A DNA stretch of 35,351 nt from an uncultured Lachnospiraceae bacterium (GTDB taxonomy: Bacteria > Bacillota > Clostridia > Lachnospirales > Lachnospiraceae), in assembly GCA_910586555.1 (NCBI GenBank), contig CAJUJY010000036.1, forward strand, positions 1 through 35,351. Direction: 5' to 3'. The notes under the pieces were generated by a model, which did not search any database, was not told the DNA's origin, and saw only the letters and a program-made list of their open reading frames with translations. This document shows, in pieces, positions 7,637 to 16,043 of this stretch (positions are counted from its first letter, which is position 1; every line of letters begins with the position of its first letter). The position numbers and the translations under genes are program-made.

Positions 7637-9379
7637 TTACGCAAACTGGCTGTTATACAGGTTTGCATAAAAGCCGCCTTTTTCCAGCAGGCTTTCATGG
7701 TTACCCTGTTCAATTATATTCCCGTCTTTCATAACAAGTATTATATCTGCATTTTGTATTGTCGAAAGCCGGTGTGCCACTATAAAACTTGTCCTGCCTT
7801 CCATAAGTTTTGCAAAGGCATTTTGTATTTTTAATTCTGTACGTGTATCTATAGAAGAAGTTGCTTCATCAAGAATAAGCATCGGAGGGCTTAAAAGCAT
7901 TACCCTGGCTATGCAAAGAAGCTGTTTCTGTCCTTGCGAAAGGCTGCTGCCATCTTCTTTTACAACAGTGTCATACCCGTCTTTAAGCCTTTTTATAAAA
8001 CTGTGCGCATGCGAAGCTTTTGCTGCTTTTATAACCTCCTCTTTTGATGCTTCTGGTTTCCCTATTGCAATATTATCAAATATTGTACCATCTTTAATCC
8101 ATGTTTCCTGTAGCACCATTCCTATATTATTTCTAAGGCTTTTCCTTGTCATATCCTTTATATCAGTGCCATCTATTTTAATGCTTCCGCTTGTTGGATC
8201 ATAAAACCTCATAACCAGGTTTATAAGTGTAGTTTTGCCACAGCCTGTAGGCCCTGCAATGGCTATGCGCTGTCCTGGCTTTACATGCAGGTTAAACCCT
8301 GTTATAAGCTTTTTATCTGGCACATATGAGAAATGTACATTATCAAATACAACCTCTCCTTTTAAAGTTTCTGGTGTCCTGGCATCTTTAACATCTGGAA
8401 CTTGTGGTTCTTCATTTGCAAGTTCAAATACACGTGCTGCACATGCAAGTGCATTCTGTAATTCTGTAATTACGCCTGATATTTCATTAAACGGCTTTGT
8501 ATACTGGCCTGCATAACCTAAGAAGCAGGAAAGCCCGCCTACTGTAATAAACCCATTTAACACAAACAATGCACCTGTAACGCCAACACCTGCATATACA
8601 AGGTTATTTACAAACCTTGTTGCAGGGTTTGTTATTGATGAATAAAAGGTTGCATCTAATGAATATTTGCTAAGTTTTTTATTTATTTCCCCAAAACTTT
8701 CAAGCGCTTCATCTTCATGGCTGTATGCCTGTACAACCTTCTGGTTTCCTATCATTTCATCAATAAGCGCAGTCTGTTTTCCTCTTGCCGCTGACTGCAT
8801 CTGGAACATTTTATATGTCCTTTTTGAAATAAACCCTGCTACAAAAAATGAAAGCGGTGTTACAATTACAACTACTAAAGTTATCCAGATATTAATGCTT
8901 AACATAAACAAAAGTGTGCCTATAATTGACAGTATTCCCGTAAATGCCTGTGTAAATCCCATAAGAAGGCCATCTGCAAACTGGTCTGCATCTGCAATAA
9001 TACGGCTCGTTATATCGCCTGGCGCATGTGCATCAAGATATTTAAGCGGAAGTATTTCCATTCTGTTAAATGCATCTTCCCTTATATTCCTTACTATATT
9101 GTAGGTTATTTTATTATTGCATATATTCATAATCCATTGTGAAATCCCTGTAAGGCATATTATAACAGCCATTTTTATTATAAGCTGTAAAAGCCTTTCA
9201 AAATCTACCCTGCCTTTTGCTGCCATATAATCAACCGCATCACCAGTAAGTATAGGAAGGTACAATGTAAGGACAACTGTTACTGCTGCAAAAAAAAGCG
9301 ACAGCACAACAGATATCTTATACTTTTTAATATATTTAAAAACCATCTTTATAGTATCATTATTTCTTTCCTTTGCCAT
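7637..9379 (-). CDS. ABC exporter half-transporter, canonical subunit (TM288-like)
   Basis: Six-helix membrane domain (about residues 1-315) fused to an ATPase domain. Walker A is GPTGCGKTT, the signature is LSQGQ, and Walker B is LILDEATSS with an intact catalytic glutamate, followed by the switch histidine in VAHRLST. The LSQGQ signature plus intact Glu is the pattern of the active-site subunit in heterodimeric exporters such as TM287/288 and BmrC/BmrD. The partner is probably the gene at 10949-12685, which has the degenerate pattern. I chose the ATG at 9379, because GGAGG lies 5 bases before it; an upstream ATG at 9391 would place that site inside the coding region. It starts 42 bases after the GTPase gene, in the same direction. 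Substrate unknown. Confidence 0.92.
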   Translation of the reverse strand: MAKERNNDTIKMVFKYIKKYKISVVLSLFFAAVTVVLTLYLPILTGDAVDYMAAKGRVDFERLLQLIIKMAVIICLTGISQWIMNICNNKITYNIVRNIREDAFNRMEILPLKYLDAHAPGDITSRIIADADQFADGLLMGFTQAFTGILSIIGTLLFMLSINIWITLVVVIVTPLSFFVAGFISKRTYKMFQMQSAARGKQTALIDEMIGNQKVVQAYSHEDEALESFGEINKKLSKYSLDATFYSSITNPATRFVNNLVYAGVGVTGALFVLNGFITVGGLSCFLGYAGQYTKPFNEISGVITELQNALACAARVFELANEEPQVPDVKDARTPETLKGEVVFDNVHFSYVPDKKLITGFNLHVKPGQRIAIAGPTGCGKTTLINLVMRFYDPTSGSIKIDGTDIKDMTRKSLRNNIGMVLQETWIKDGTIFDNIAIGKPEASKEEVIKAAKASHAHSFIKRLKDGYDTVVKEDGSSLSQGQKQLLCIARVMLLSPPMLILDEATSSIDTRTELKIQNAFAKLMEGRTSFIVAHRLSTIQNADIILVMKDGNIIEQGNHESLLEKGGFYANLYNSQFA

Positions 9380-9421
9380 TGCTGCCTCCATGCATTTAAA
9401 AATTTACCTTTATGGCATTAA

Positions 9422-10579
9422 TTAAATCTTGTCTGTGCCTTTCTTTAATTCTTCTTCAAAAACATGTTTAAGCCTTTTAAAAATTTCTTCACTTTGGAGC
9501 TTTTTCCCTTCATATGATTTTTTAACAGCAAAAACCATAATCTTTATATAAGCACGTGCAATAGATGCTGTAAGCAGTGCCGCAGTACCACCGCTTATAA
9601 TGCCTCCAGCCGCAGTACCTACAACTGGTATCATTTTAAGCAGGTTTGATACAATAAATTTACCTGCAATTGTTGCTGAAGCACTTCCAAGAATAGAAGA
9701 AACTGCTGCTTTAATAAAACCTTCATCAACTGGAAGGCCGAAAATTGAAGTAATATGTGCTATCATCGTTACCTGTAACCCGATAAGTACCGGTGCATCT
9801 GAACATGGTATTGGTGAAAAACCTGTTGCAAATGCACTTGCAATATATCCATTAGCATATTTTTTAGCTGCATTGGCTTTTGCAGAGATATTTGCCTTCT
9901 GTGCATTTATAAAACCTCTTTGTACAGACTCAGGCAAAATATTATATGTAGCTTCAACAAGGGTATCAAGGCCATATGCTTCTATTACCTGTCCTTCGCA
10001 TATTTCAAAATCCTGTGCCATAACACTTATAACATTGCTGGCATTTAAATTCATATTCTCAACTGAACTTTTAAATGCTTTTGCCTGCCCATTAGGAAAA
10101 CTTTGTGTCATTACTATAATAACTGGTACATTTACTTCAGAAACCAGTTCTTTTATCATGTCTGCCTCTAACGGCTCAAGACGGTTAGCACCTGAATTAA
10201 CACAATACCAGATTGCATGTATATATTCTTCTTCATTAAATGATTTCTCTGATTCTTGTATTACATCTATAATTTCTTCTTTTATCTGCTTTTGTATTTT
10301 TTCACTTAACTCCAGCCCTTTTGTATCATATAAAGTAACAGGGACATCTGGCTTTGTTATTATCTGCAAATGCTGCGTTACAGGCCTTCCTATGCCTGTT
10401 TCTGCCAGATCCTCCCTGAAAACATTGTTTATAAGGGTGCTTTTTCCAACACCTGTTTTTCCACACACAATAATATTAGGATGCACAATATCTTTCGTTT
10501 CCATTTTGATTTTTTCAAATAAATTCCTTACAATATCATCCTGGCCTGGCCTGTGGCTGCTTATTTGTATTTTATCCAT
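9422..10579 (-). CDS. Era/YeeP-like GTPase with C-terminal DUF697-like membrane region
   Basis: A 385-residue protein. The N-terminal G domain has the P-loop GKTGVGKST at 40-48 and G3 DTKG at about 85-88. G4 appears as VMTQS rather than a clear NKxD. The C-terminal half (about 235-365) is small-residue-rich and hydrophobic, with a PIPCSDAPVLIGLQ stretch and a GTAAGG turn, as in DUF697 proteins that associate with membranes. GGAAGGAAG precedes the ATG. It sits between a 47-residue membrane protein and an ABC subunit gene, and probably shares the promoter at 10818-10846. The family's role is not well defined. Confidence 0.85.
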   Translation of the reverse strand: MDKIQISSHRPGQDDIVRNLFEKIKMETKDIVHPNIIVCGKTGVGKSTLINNVFREDLAETGIGRPVTQHLQIITKPDVPVTLYDTKGLELSEKIQKQIKEEIIDVIQESEKSFNEEEYIHAIWYCVNSGANRLEPLEADMIKELVSEVNVPVIIVMTQSFPNGQAKAFKSSVENMNLNASNVISVMAQDFEICEGQVIEAYGLDTLVEATYNILPESVQRGFINAQKANISAKANAAKKYANGYIASAFATGFSPIPCSDAPVLIGLQVTMIAHITSIFGLPVDEGFIKAAVSSILGSASATIAGKFIVSNLLKMIPVVGTAAGGIISGGTAALLTASIARAYIKIMVFAVKKSYEGKKLQSEEIFKRLKHVFEEELKKGTDKI

Positions 10580-10598
10580 TTATTCTTCCTTCCTGTAT

Positions 10599-10742
10599 TT
10601 ATTTTTCAAATACGTTTCCTAAATTCTTTCCTGCAATTTTTCCTGGCAAAACCACAAATAACAAAAAACCAATAACAGTCCATCCAGTATAAATTATTAA
10701 TGTCTTAAATAAACTTTTCTTTTTTTCTTTACTTTTTCCCAT
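10599..10742 (-). CDS. Small single-pass membrane protein, 47 residues
   Basis: A short open frame with a strong GGAGGG site 7 bases before its ATG. The protein starts MGKSKEKKKSLFK, then has one hydrophobic helix (about residues 14-33) and a basic tail ending VFEK. The positive N-terminus suggests an inside N-end. It stops 19 bases before the start of the GTPase gene and is the first gene after the promoter at 10818-10846, so it is likely co-expressed with the GTPase. No family recognised. Confidence 0.7.
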   Translation of the reverse strand: MGKSKEKKKSLFKTLIIYTGWTVIGFLLFVVLPGKIAGKNLGNVFEK

Positions 10743-10817
10743 AATATTTCCCTCCATTTGTAAACTTAGCCGTATATTTGCAACTGCTTTAATGGTACAT
10801 CTTACTAATTATGCATA

Positions 10818-10846
10818 ATTATACCATGCAGTGTAAGTATCATCAA
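10818..10846 (-). promoter_or_regulatory. Promoter of the small membrane protein/GTPase operon
   Basis: On the minus strand TTGATG and a perfect TATAAT are separated by 17 bases, 76 bases before the start codon of the 47-residue gene. Upstream of it, CCTGG...CCAGG (10849-10875) forms a small inverted repeat that could be an operator or the end of the transporter transcript from 12685. Confidence 0.65.
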
Positions 10847-10948
10847 TACCTGGACAATAATTACCAGGACTGTTTCATATATTATTTTTTATTTATATAT
10901 AATGAAAATTTTATGAAAAAGCTGTGAATAATTATAATAGAAAAGCTT

Positions 10949-12685
10949 TTATACTTGTGAGTTATATATTTCCCTGTATACTTCACAGTTCTTTAAAAGT
11001 TCTTCGTGTGTGCCCTGTCCTGCAAGTTCCCCGTCTTCCAATACAAGGATATTATCTGCATGCTGGATTGATGATGTCCTTTGCGATACTATAAATATAG
11101 TGGGATTGTAGGACAATTCCTGTAATGCCTTTCTAAGTTTTGACTCTGTTGCAAAGTCAAGTGCCGAAGAACTGTCATCAAATATTAATACTGGCGGCTT
11201 ACGTACAAGTGCCCTCGCTATTGCAAATCTTTGTTTCTGCCCGCCTGAAAGGTTACGCCCTCCTTGTTCTATAACATAATCAAGCCCTTTTTCCTTGCCT
11301 GTTACAATTTCCCATGCCTGTGCTGCTTTTAATGCTTCTGTTATCTCTTCATCTGAAGCATCTTTATTGCCCCATAACATATTTTCACGTATAGTCCCAT
11401 GGAAAAGTATGGATTTCTGGAGTACTATTCCTACAGACTGCCTTAATGCATCTAACTTATATGTCCTTACATCCCTGCCATTTAACTTTATACAGCCTTC
11501 TGAAACATCATAAAACCTTGGTATAAGGTTTACAAGCGTTGACTTGCCAGAACCTGTACCACCTGTTATGCCTGTTATGCTTCCTGGCTTTGCTATAAAA
11601 TCTATATCTGAAACTGAATTAGCACCTGCACCTTTGTATTTCATGCCCGCATGTTCAAATTTTACCTCTGCACCACCACTTTTTTTCTGTAAACCTGGTT
11701 TCCTTGCACTATCTTCTATGCCATAATCCCCATCCTGCATTGAAGAATTTACGGAAAGTATGCCCTGCACCCTTGTGCCACATGCAACAGCCTTTGTAGC
11801 AAGAACTATTGTATTAGCCAGCTTTACAAGTTCAACAAGTATCTGTGACATATAATTAACAAGCGCAACTAATTCACCCTGTGTAAGATTTCCAGCATTA
11901 ATCTGTATGCCGCCAGTCCAAAGAAGTACTATAAGCGCTATATTAACCATTACATAAGTGACAGGATTTGCAAGTGCAGAAATCTTCCCAACAAAAAGCT
12001 GCATTGCTGTAAGCTTTTCATTACTGTCTGCAAAATTTGCAAGTTCTGCCTGTTCTTTATTAAAAGCACGTATTACACGCACACCTGTAAGGTTCTGCCT
12101 TGTAATCCCAAGTACATCATCAAGCCTTGCCTGGACTTTTTTAAAAAGCGGCATGCTTATTAACATTATGCCAAATACTACAACTGCAAGGAGTGGTATT
12201 ACAACTACAAAAACAACCGCTGCTTTTACATCTATTGTAAATGCCATTAAAGCTGCACCAAAAACAATAAATGGTGAACGCAAAAAAAGCCTTAATGCCA
12301 TATTTACACCAGACTGTAGCTGGTTTATATCGCTTGTCATGCGCGTTATCATTGTAGCAGTCCCAATACTGTCTATTTCCGTAAATGAAAGCGATTCTAT
12401 ATGTTTAAACAAAGCATACCTTAAATTAGCTGCAAACCCTGTAGCTGCCCTGGCTGCAAAAAACTGCGCAGTTACCGAACATGTAAGGCCTATAACTGCA
12501 AGCAGTATTAAAATCCCGCCATATTTAAAAATATACCACTTGTCACCTGATGCAATGCCCTTATCAATAACAGATGCCATAACAATAGGCACTGCCAGGT
12601 CAAAACATGCCTCTAACAATTTAAAAAACGGGCCTAATATACATTCTTTAGTATATTCTTTTATATAAACCAGTAACTCCTTCAT
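10949..12685 (-). CDS. ABC exporter half-transporter, degenerate-site subunit (TM287-like)
   Basis: 578 residues: a six-helix membrane domain (about 1-320) and a C-terminal ATPase. Walker A is GGTGSGKST and the signature is LSGGQKQRFAIARAL. Walker B is LIFDDSSSALD, so the catalytic glutamate is replaced by Asp. The switch-histidine position reads VSQRTSS, so that histidine is also lost. These changes are known for the non-hydrolysing site of heterodimeric exporters and fit pairing with the canonical subunit at 7637-9379. GAGG lies 10 bases before the ATG. The two subunit genes are normally adjacent; here two unrelated genes and a promoter separate them. Confidence 0.92.
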   Translation of the reverse strand: MKELLVYIKEYTKECILGPFFKLLEACFDLAVPIVMASVIDKGIASGDKWYIFKYGGILILLAVIGLTCSVTAQFFAARAATGFAANLRYALFKHIESLSFTEIDSIGTATMITRMTSDINQLQSGVNMALRLFLRSPFIVFGAALMAFTIDVKAAVVFVVVIPLLAVVVFGIMLISMPLFKKVQARLDDVLGITRQNLTGVRVIRAFNKEQAELANFADSNEKLTAMQLFVGKISALANPVTYVMVNIALIVLLWTGGIQINAGNLTQGELVALVNYMSQILVELVKLANTIVLATKAVACGTRVQGILSVNSSMQDGDYGIEDSARKPGLQKKSGGAEVKFEHAGMKYKGAGANSVSDIDFIAKPGSITGITGGTGSGKSTLVNLIPRFYDVSEGCIKLNGRDVRTYKLDALRQSVGIVLQKSILFHGTIRENMLWGNKDASDEEITEALKAAQAWEIVTGKEKGLDYVIEQGGRNLSGGQKQRFAIARALVRKPPVLIFDDSSSALDFATESKLRKALQELSYNPTIFIVSQRTSSIQHADNILVLEDGELAGQGTHEELLKNCEVYREIYNSQV

Positions 12686-12901
12686 CCGGTAATAACCTCA
12701 TTTCTGCCAGAATAACCCCAGGCTTATTTTTCCCTTATTTTAACATAAATAATATGGTGATTTTGCATAATTTTTTATTAACTGTTTATTAGTTTTTTAT
12801 AATAATGTATAATAACCACAAAAACTACAGAATAAACCAGACAAGACCACTTCAATTCCTAATCCAGCTAAGACAGCTTTTCCCTTAAAGTAAAAAAACA
12901 G

Positions 12902-12931
12902 CTTAAACCCTGTTTTAACAAGGTTTAAACC
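12902..12931. terminator. Terminator after the secreted-protein gene
   Basis: Inverted repeat TTAAACCCTG / CAAGGTTTAA with a short loop. On the minus strand a run of seven T follows (complement of 12893-12899), as expected after the gene ending at 12997. The plus strand also has a T-run after 12931. The rest of the 12686-12996 gap is AT-rich sequence with no other clear feature. Confidence 0.6.
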
Positions 12932-12996
12932 GTTTTTTATAAAAATATATAAGAAGTTATACTGGTAGAAAAGTAAATATAACACAGGTTTAGTAC

Positions 12997-14043
12997 TTAT
13001 TTTTTAATGGTTGCCGTAAATTTAATTTTCTTTCCATTTTCCTTACATTCAAAGACTATTGTTACTTTTGTATTTTTATTATTCTTTATTCCCTTTGCTG
13101 TAATTTCAAATTCATCTGTCTTGCCATCTACAGGTTTAACACTGGCATAATCCTTTGAATTATCATTTACAGTTGCTGTATAAGTACAGTCATTTGTTTT
13201 TTTGCCATTTGAAACAATGCCAGCTACATGTACATTAATAGAAGCACCTGTGGCAATCTGGGGATTTTTAAGTCTGCTGCCAGCAGTATCCTGTATTTCA
13301 AGCTTTCTAGGTGCTAACTGCACATTAACCGGGCAGCAGTCATAAACTGCCTTGCTTCCAGTATCTATAACCCATAGATATACAACACCGCCTTCTTTCC
13401 CAGTTGCAGTTACTGTAACCTGGCCATTTTTAATTTTTGCCTTTGCAATTTTAGCAGCTTCAGTGTCTGTAATTTTATTTTTATTTACCTGTGGTTTTGT
13501 ATTTGACTTTGTAATGCCTGCAATAACCTTTCCGGCCGCCGGTTTTACTACACCCTTAGTATTAACATTATAATTATAAGAAGCTGTAATATCTGTATAT
13601 GCAACAAACTGTTTATTATTTACTCTTTTGCCATTAATATTTTTATTAATGCCGTTGCCATAAATAACTACAGAAGAACCTGATACTGGCTGTGTATAAG
13701 TATAATCAAAAAATAAATGTGTACTGTCCGAAACAACAAAATTATTAGCTGGTGCAGACGGTGACGCACTTGGTGCCATGCTTGGTTCTGTACTTGGTGC
13801 TGTACTTGGCTCTGCACTTGGTGCTACGCTTGGTTCTGCACTTGGTGACGGTTCTGGTATACCTGGCGTTTCAGTTGTAACTGGTGATTCATATGGTGTT
13901 TCAGTTGGTTCTGCCCCACGTAATACCCTGGAATAATAACCTTGCTGCTCTTTTGCATATGCTGTGCACTGGTATGGCAATGTAGAAACTATACCCATAA
14001 CAAGACACAGGCCTGCTGCTATTACTTTTTTAAAATTTTTCAT
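12997..14043 (-). CDS. Secreted protein with Pro/Ser/Ala/Thr/Glu spacer
   Basis: 348 residues from the chosen start. A signal peptide covers about 1-31 (Lys-rich start, hydrophobic core, TAYA at the likely cleavage site). Residues about 45-95 are a spacer of repeats such as PSAEPSTAPSTEPS. The remaining 250 residues are Lys/Asn/Thr-rich and beta-rich, like Ig-like surface domains, with no catalytic motif or LPxTG anchor visible. The start at 14043 (MKNFKK) is preferred over 14058, because GGGGG lies 8 bases before it and would otherwise be coding. A pair of direct repeats upstream may be its operator. Likely an extracellular adhesion or matrix protein; this is inference. Confidence 0.75.
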   Translation of the reverse strand: MKNFKKVIAAGLCLVMGIVSTLPYQCTAYAKEQQGYYSRVLRGAEPTETPYESPVTTETPGIPEPSPSAEPSVAPSAEPSTAPSTEPSMAPSASPSAPANNFVVSDSTHLFFDYTYTQPVSGSSVVIYGNGINKNINGKRVNNKQFVAYTDITASYNYNVNTKGVVKPAAGKVIAGITKSNTKPQVNKNKITDTEAAKIAKAKIKNGQVTVTATGKEGGVVYLWVIDTGSKAVYDCCPVNVQLAPRKLEIQDTAGSRLKNPQIATGASINVHVAGIVSNGKKTNDCTYTATVNDNSKDYASVKPVDGKTDEFEITAKGIKNNKNTKVTIVFECKENGKKIKFTATIKK

Positions 14044-14148
14044 TAAAAATACCCCCATAATTTAGTTAATTTTGGTTTTTATATTTTACATATGGTAATG
14101 TAACTTTTCCTAATTTTACCTTTAGTATTAAATATTTTCAATATTATT

Positions 14149-14178
14149 TGCCTGATTGCAGTAAAAACTGCCTGATTG
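14149..14178. promoter_or_regulatory. Direct-repeat operator candidate
   Basis: TGCCTGATTG occurs at 14149-14158 and again at 14169-14178, 20 bases apart (two helical turns), with the inverted repeat GCAGT-AAAA-ACTGC between and overlapping them. It lies between the divergent secreted-protein gene and the methyltransferase promoter. Tandem sites with this spacing suit dimers of LytTR or similar regulators. Confidence 0.4.
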
Positions 14179-14196
14179 TTTTATAAAGGCTTTACC

Positions 14197-14226
14197 TTGC
14201 ATTTATTGTATGCAATAATGTATAAT
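14197..14226 (+). promoter_or_regulatory. Promoter of the leader RNA and methyltransferase
   Basis: TTGCAT (14197-14202) and TATAAT (14221-14226) are 18 bases apart. The spacer contains ATGCAA, which with the -35 forms the inverted repeat TTGCAT...ATGCAA. Transcription would begin near 14233, about a dozen bases before the four-way-junction fold. Confidence 0.6.
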
Positions 14227-14245
14227 GCTGGTTATGTATAAATTT

Positions 14246-14369
14246 AACCTCATTAAGTAAGCCCCTTGCAATACACGCTTCTTAAGCGGTGGGTTTGATT
14301 TACCAGGGCTTACTTAGTCTGGCAGGGGTTCAAGCTCCTGCCAGACTGCCGCAAAGCGGCAATGAGGTT
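14246..14369 (+). ncRNA. Four-way-junction leader RNA upstream of the methyltransferase
   Basis: Four perfect helices meet with no unpaired base between them. P1 is 14246-14254 with 14361-14369 (AACCTCATT/AATGAGGTT). P2 is 14255-14264 with 14306-14315 (AAGTAAGCCC/GGGCTTACTT). P3 is 14316-14326 with 14337-14347 (AGTCTGGCAGG/CCTGCCAGACT). P4 is 14348-14352 with 14356-14360 (GCCGC/GCGGC). The P3 loop is GGTTCAAGCT, like a tRNA T-loop, and P2 contains a further CGCTT/AAGCG hairpin. The element lies between a promoter and the gene, so it is probably the mRNA leader: a riboswitch-like control element or a stable small RNA. Confidence 0.65.
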
Positions 14370-14383
14370 ATGAGCAAGTAGCG

Positions 14384-14406
14384 AAGCGGATTGCGAATAT
14401 CCGCTT
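14384..14406 (+). promoter_or_regulatory. Hairpin just before the methyltransferase ribosome binding site
   Basis: AAGCGGAT (14384-14391) pairs with ATCCGCTT (14399-14406) around a 7-base loop. It ends 4 bases before GGAGG (14411-14415). With the upstream junction it could control translation start. Confidence 0.55.
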
Positions 14407-14421
14407 GACCGGAGGTTAATT

Positions 14422-15576
14422 ATGGATAAATATGAACTTATTACACCATGCCATTTTGGGCTTGAAGCAGTTTTAAAAAAGGAAATTTCAGGCCTTGGAT
14501 ATGAAATTACACATGTAGAAGATGGCAAAATAACTTTTGCTGGTGATGCCCTGGCAATATGCCGTGCCAATATTTTCTTAAGGACAACTGAACGTGTGCT
14601 TCTAAAAACAGGCAGTTTCAAAGCAGAAACTTTTGATGAACTTTTTGAAAAAACAAAGGCAATTCCCTGGGAGGAGTTTATACCACCAGACGGGAAATTC
14701 TGGATTACAAAAGCAACATCTGTTAAAAGTAAGCTTTTCAGCCCGTCAGATATACAGTCAATTATGAAAAAGGCTATTGTTGAACGTCTTAAATCAAAAT
14801 ATAACATAAGCTGGTTTAAAGAGGACGGGGCCTCCTTCCCGGTACGTGTTACAATTATGAAAGATAATGTTACAGCAGGACTTGACACATCTGGTGAATC
14901 ACTCCATAAACGCGGCTACCGTAAAGCAGTTGTTAAAGCCCCAATAACTGAAACACTGGCCGCAGCGCTTATAATGCTTACGCCATGGAATAAAGACCGT
15001 ATACTTGTAGACCCGTTCTGTGGAAGTGGTACTTTTCCTATTGAAGCAGCACTTATAGGTGCAAATATTGCGCCAGGGATTAACCGTTCTTTTACAGCAG
15101 AAGAATGGACACATATTATACCTAAAAAGGAATGGTATAATGCAATAAATGAAGCAAATGATTTAATAATACAAAATCTGGATATGGACATACAAGGATA
15201 TGATATAAATAATAATGCAATAAAGGCTGCCATGGAAAATGCTGGAAATGCTGGTGTAAGCAATCTTATACATTTCCAGAGGCGCGCACTTAGCCAGTTA
15301 AGCCACAGGAAAAAATATGGTTTTATTATAACAAACCCTCCATATGGCAAACGGCTTGATGTACCAGAAGATGAAATACCTTACCTTTATAAAGAACTTG
15401 GACAGGTTTACAGAAACCTTGATGAATGGTCAATGTACCTTATTACTGCTTATGGACAGGCAGAAAAATATATTGGTAAAAAGGCAGATAAAAACCGCAA
15501 AATCTATAATGGAATGGTTAAAACATATTTTTACCAGTATTTTGGCAAAAAGCCCCCAAAACGCCAACAGCCATAA
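14422..15576 (+). CDS. ypsC: THUMP-domain 23S rRNA methyltransferase (RlmL/YpsC type)
   Basis: A 384-residue class I SAM-dependent RNA methyltransferase. An N-terminal THUMP RNA-binding domain occupies about residues 45-155. The Rossmann-like methyltransferase domain has SAM motif I as VDPFCGSGT (196-204) and the N2-methylguanine-type catalytic motif TNPPYGKRL near 305-313. Length and layout match Bacillus YpsC, the counterpart of the N-terminal half of E. coli RlmL, which makes m2G in 23S rRNA. GGAGG lies 6 bases before the ATG. It is a single-gene unit with its own promoter, a structured leader and a strong terminator. The exact modified base is inferred from the family. Confidence 0.9.
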   Translation: MDKYELITPCHFGLEAVLKKEISGLGYEITHVEDGKITFAGDALAICRANIFLRTTERVLLKTGSFKAETFDELFEKTKAIPWEEFIPPDGKFWITKATSVKSKLFSPSDIQSIMKKAIVERLKSKYNISWFKEDGASFPVRVTIMKDNVTAGLDTSGESLHKRGYRKAVVKAPITETLAAALIMLTPWNKDRILVDPFCGSGTFPIEAALIGANIAPGINRSFTAEEWTHIIPKKEWYNAINEANDLIIQNLDMDIQGYDINNNAIKAAMENAGNAGVSNLIHFQRRALSQLSHRKKYGFIITNPPYGKRLDVPEDEIPYLYKELGQVYRNLDEWSMYLITAYGQAEKYIGKKADKNRKIYNGMVKTYFYQYFGKKPPKRQQP

Positions 15577-15640
15577 ACCTGTACTGCAAAATCTGCTAAA
15601 CCAGCTTTAAAGCTGTATTTTAAATGGCTTAATAAGTTTA

Positions 15641-15668
15641 AAAAGGCGGCATTATATGCCGCCTTTTA
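15641..15668. terminator. Bidirectional terminator
   Basis: AAAAGGCGGCA-TTATA-TGCCGCCTTTT is a perfect GC-rich hairpin with A-tract and T-tract on both sides. It serves the methyltransferase gene on the plus strand and the radA operon, ending at 15687, on the minus strand. Confidence 0.9.
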
Positions 15669-15686
15669 GCCATTAAATAAATAAAA

Positions 15687-16043
15687 TTAAAATTCAATAT
15701 CATCTGTCATTGAATAAAAGAAGTCCACTACCTGTTTTATGGCCTCAACTGTGTCACGCTGGTATAAGGTTTCCCTTTCAAGTTCATGTGATATATTGTT
15801 TACAATAAATGCAGTTTCAAGGATACGGTCAAGGATTTCACATAAAAGCCCAAATTCCCTGTTGCGCTCTTCTTCTGTCCCCGTCTTCATTATGGCAGCA
15901 TGTTCCCTTGCATCACTAAGAAGGGTTACAAGGCGGTCTGTAATATTTATGGAATCATATGACATCTGTTCCAGATTATTCATGGTATTTTCCATTCTCT
16001 CTAAAATATGGTCTGTATTTGCTTCATTTTCCCTTAATCCCAT
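15687..16043 (-). CDS. Conserved-looking helical protein of unknown function, coupled to radA
   Basis: 118 residues, strongly helical and acidic, without Cys, signal peptide or membrane segment. It has heptad-like stretches (about 10-50 and 70-110), so a coiled-coil or helical bundle is likely. Its ATG overlaps the TAA of radA by one base (TAATG), and GGAGG lies inside the radA 3' end just upstream, so it is translationally coupled. No family recognised. The location suggests a link to DNA repair or to the small protein at the operon head, but this is position only. Confidence 0.75.
   Translation of the reverse strand: MGLRENEANTDHILERMENTMNNLEQMSYDSINITDRLVTLLSDAREHAAIMKTGTEEERNREFGLLCEILDRILETAFIVNNISHELERETLYQRDTVEAIKQVVDFFYSMTDDIEF

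Noticed and set aside
12797..12985. 62-codon open frame on the minus strand
   Set aside because: It runs through the terminator hairpin, has no ribosome binding site and codes a Phe/Leu/Tyr-rich low-complexity peptide typical of AT-rich non-coding DNA.
14246..14369. Cloverleaf-like fold as a tRNA gene
   Set aside because: The arms are too long, no anticodon arm or CCA-side features fit, and there are no linker bases; only the T-loop-like motif matches.
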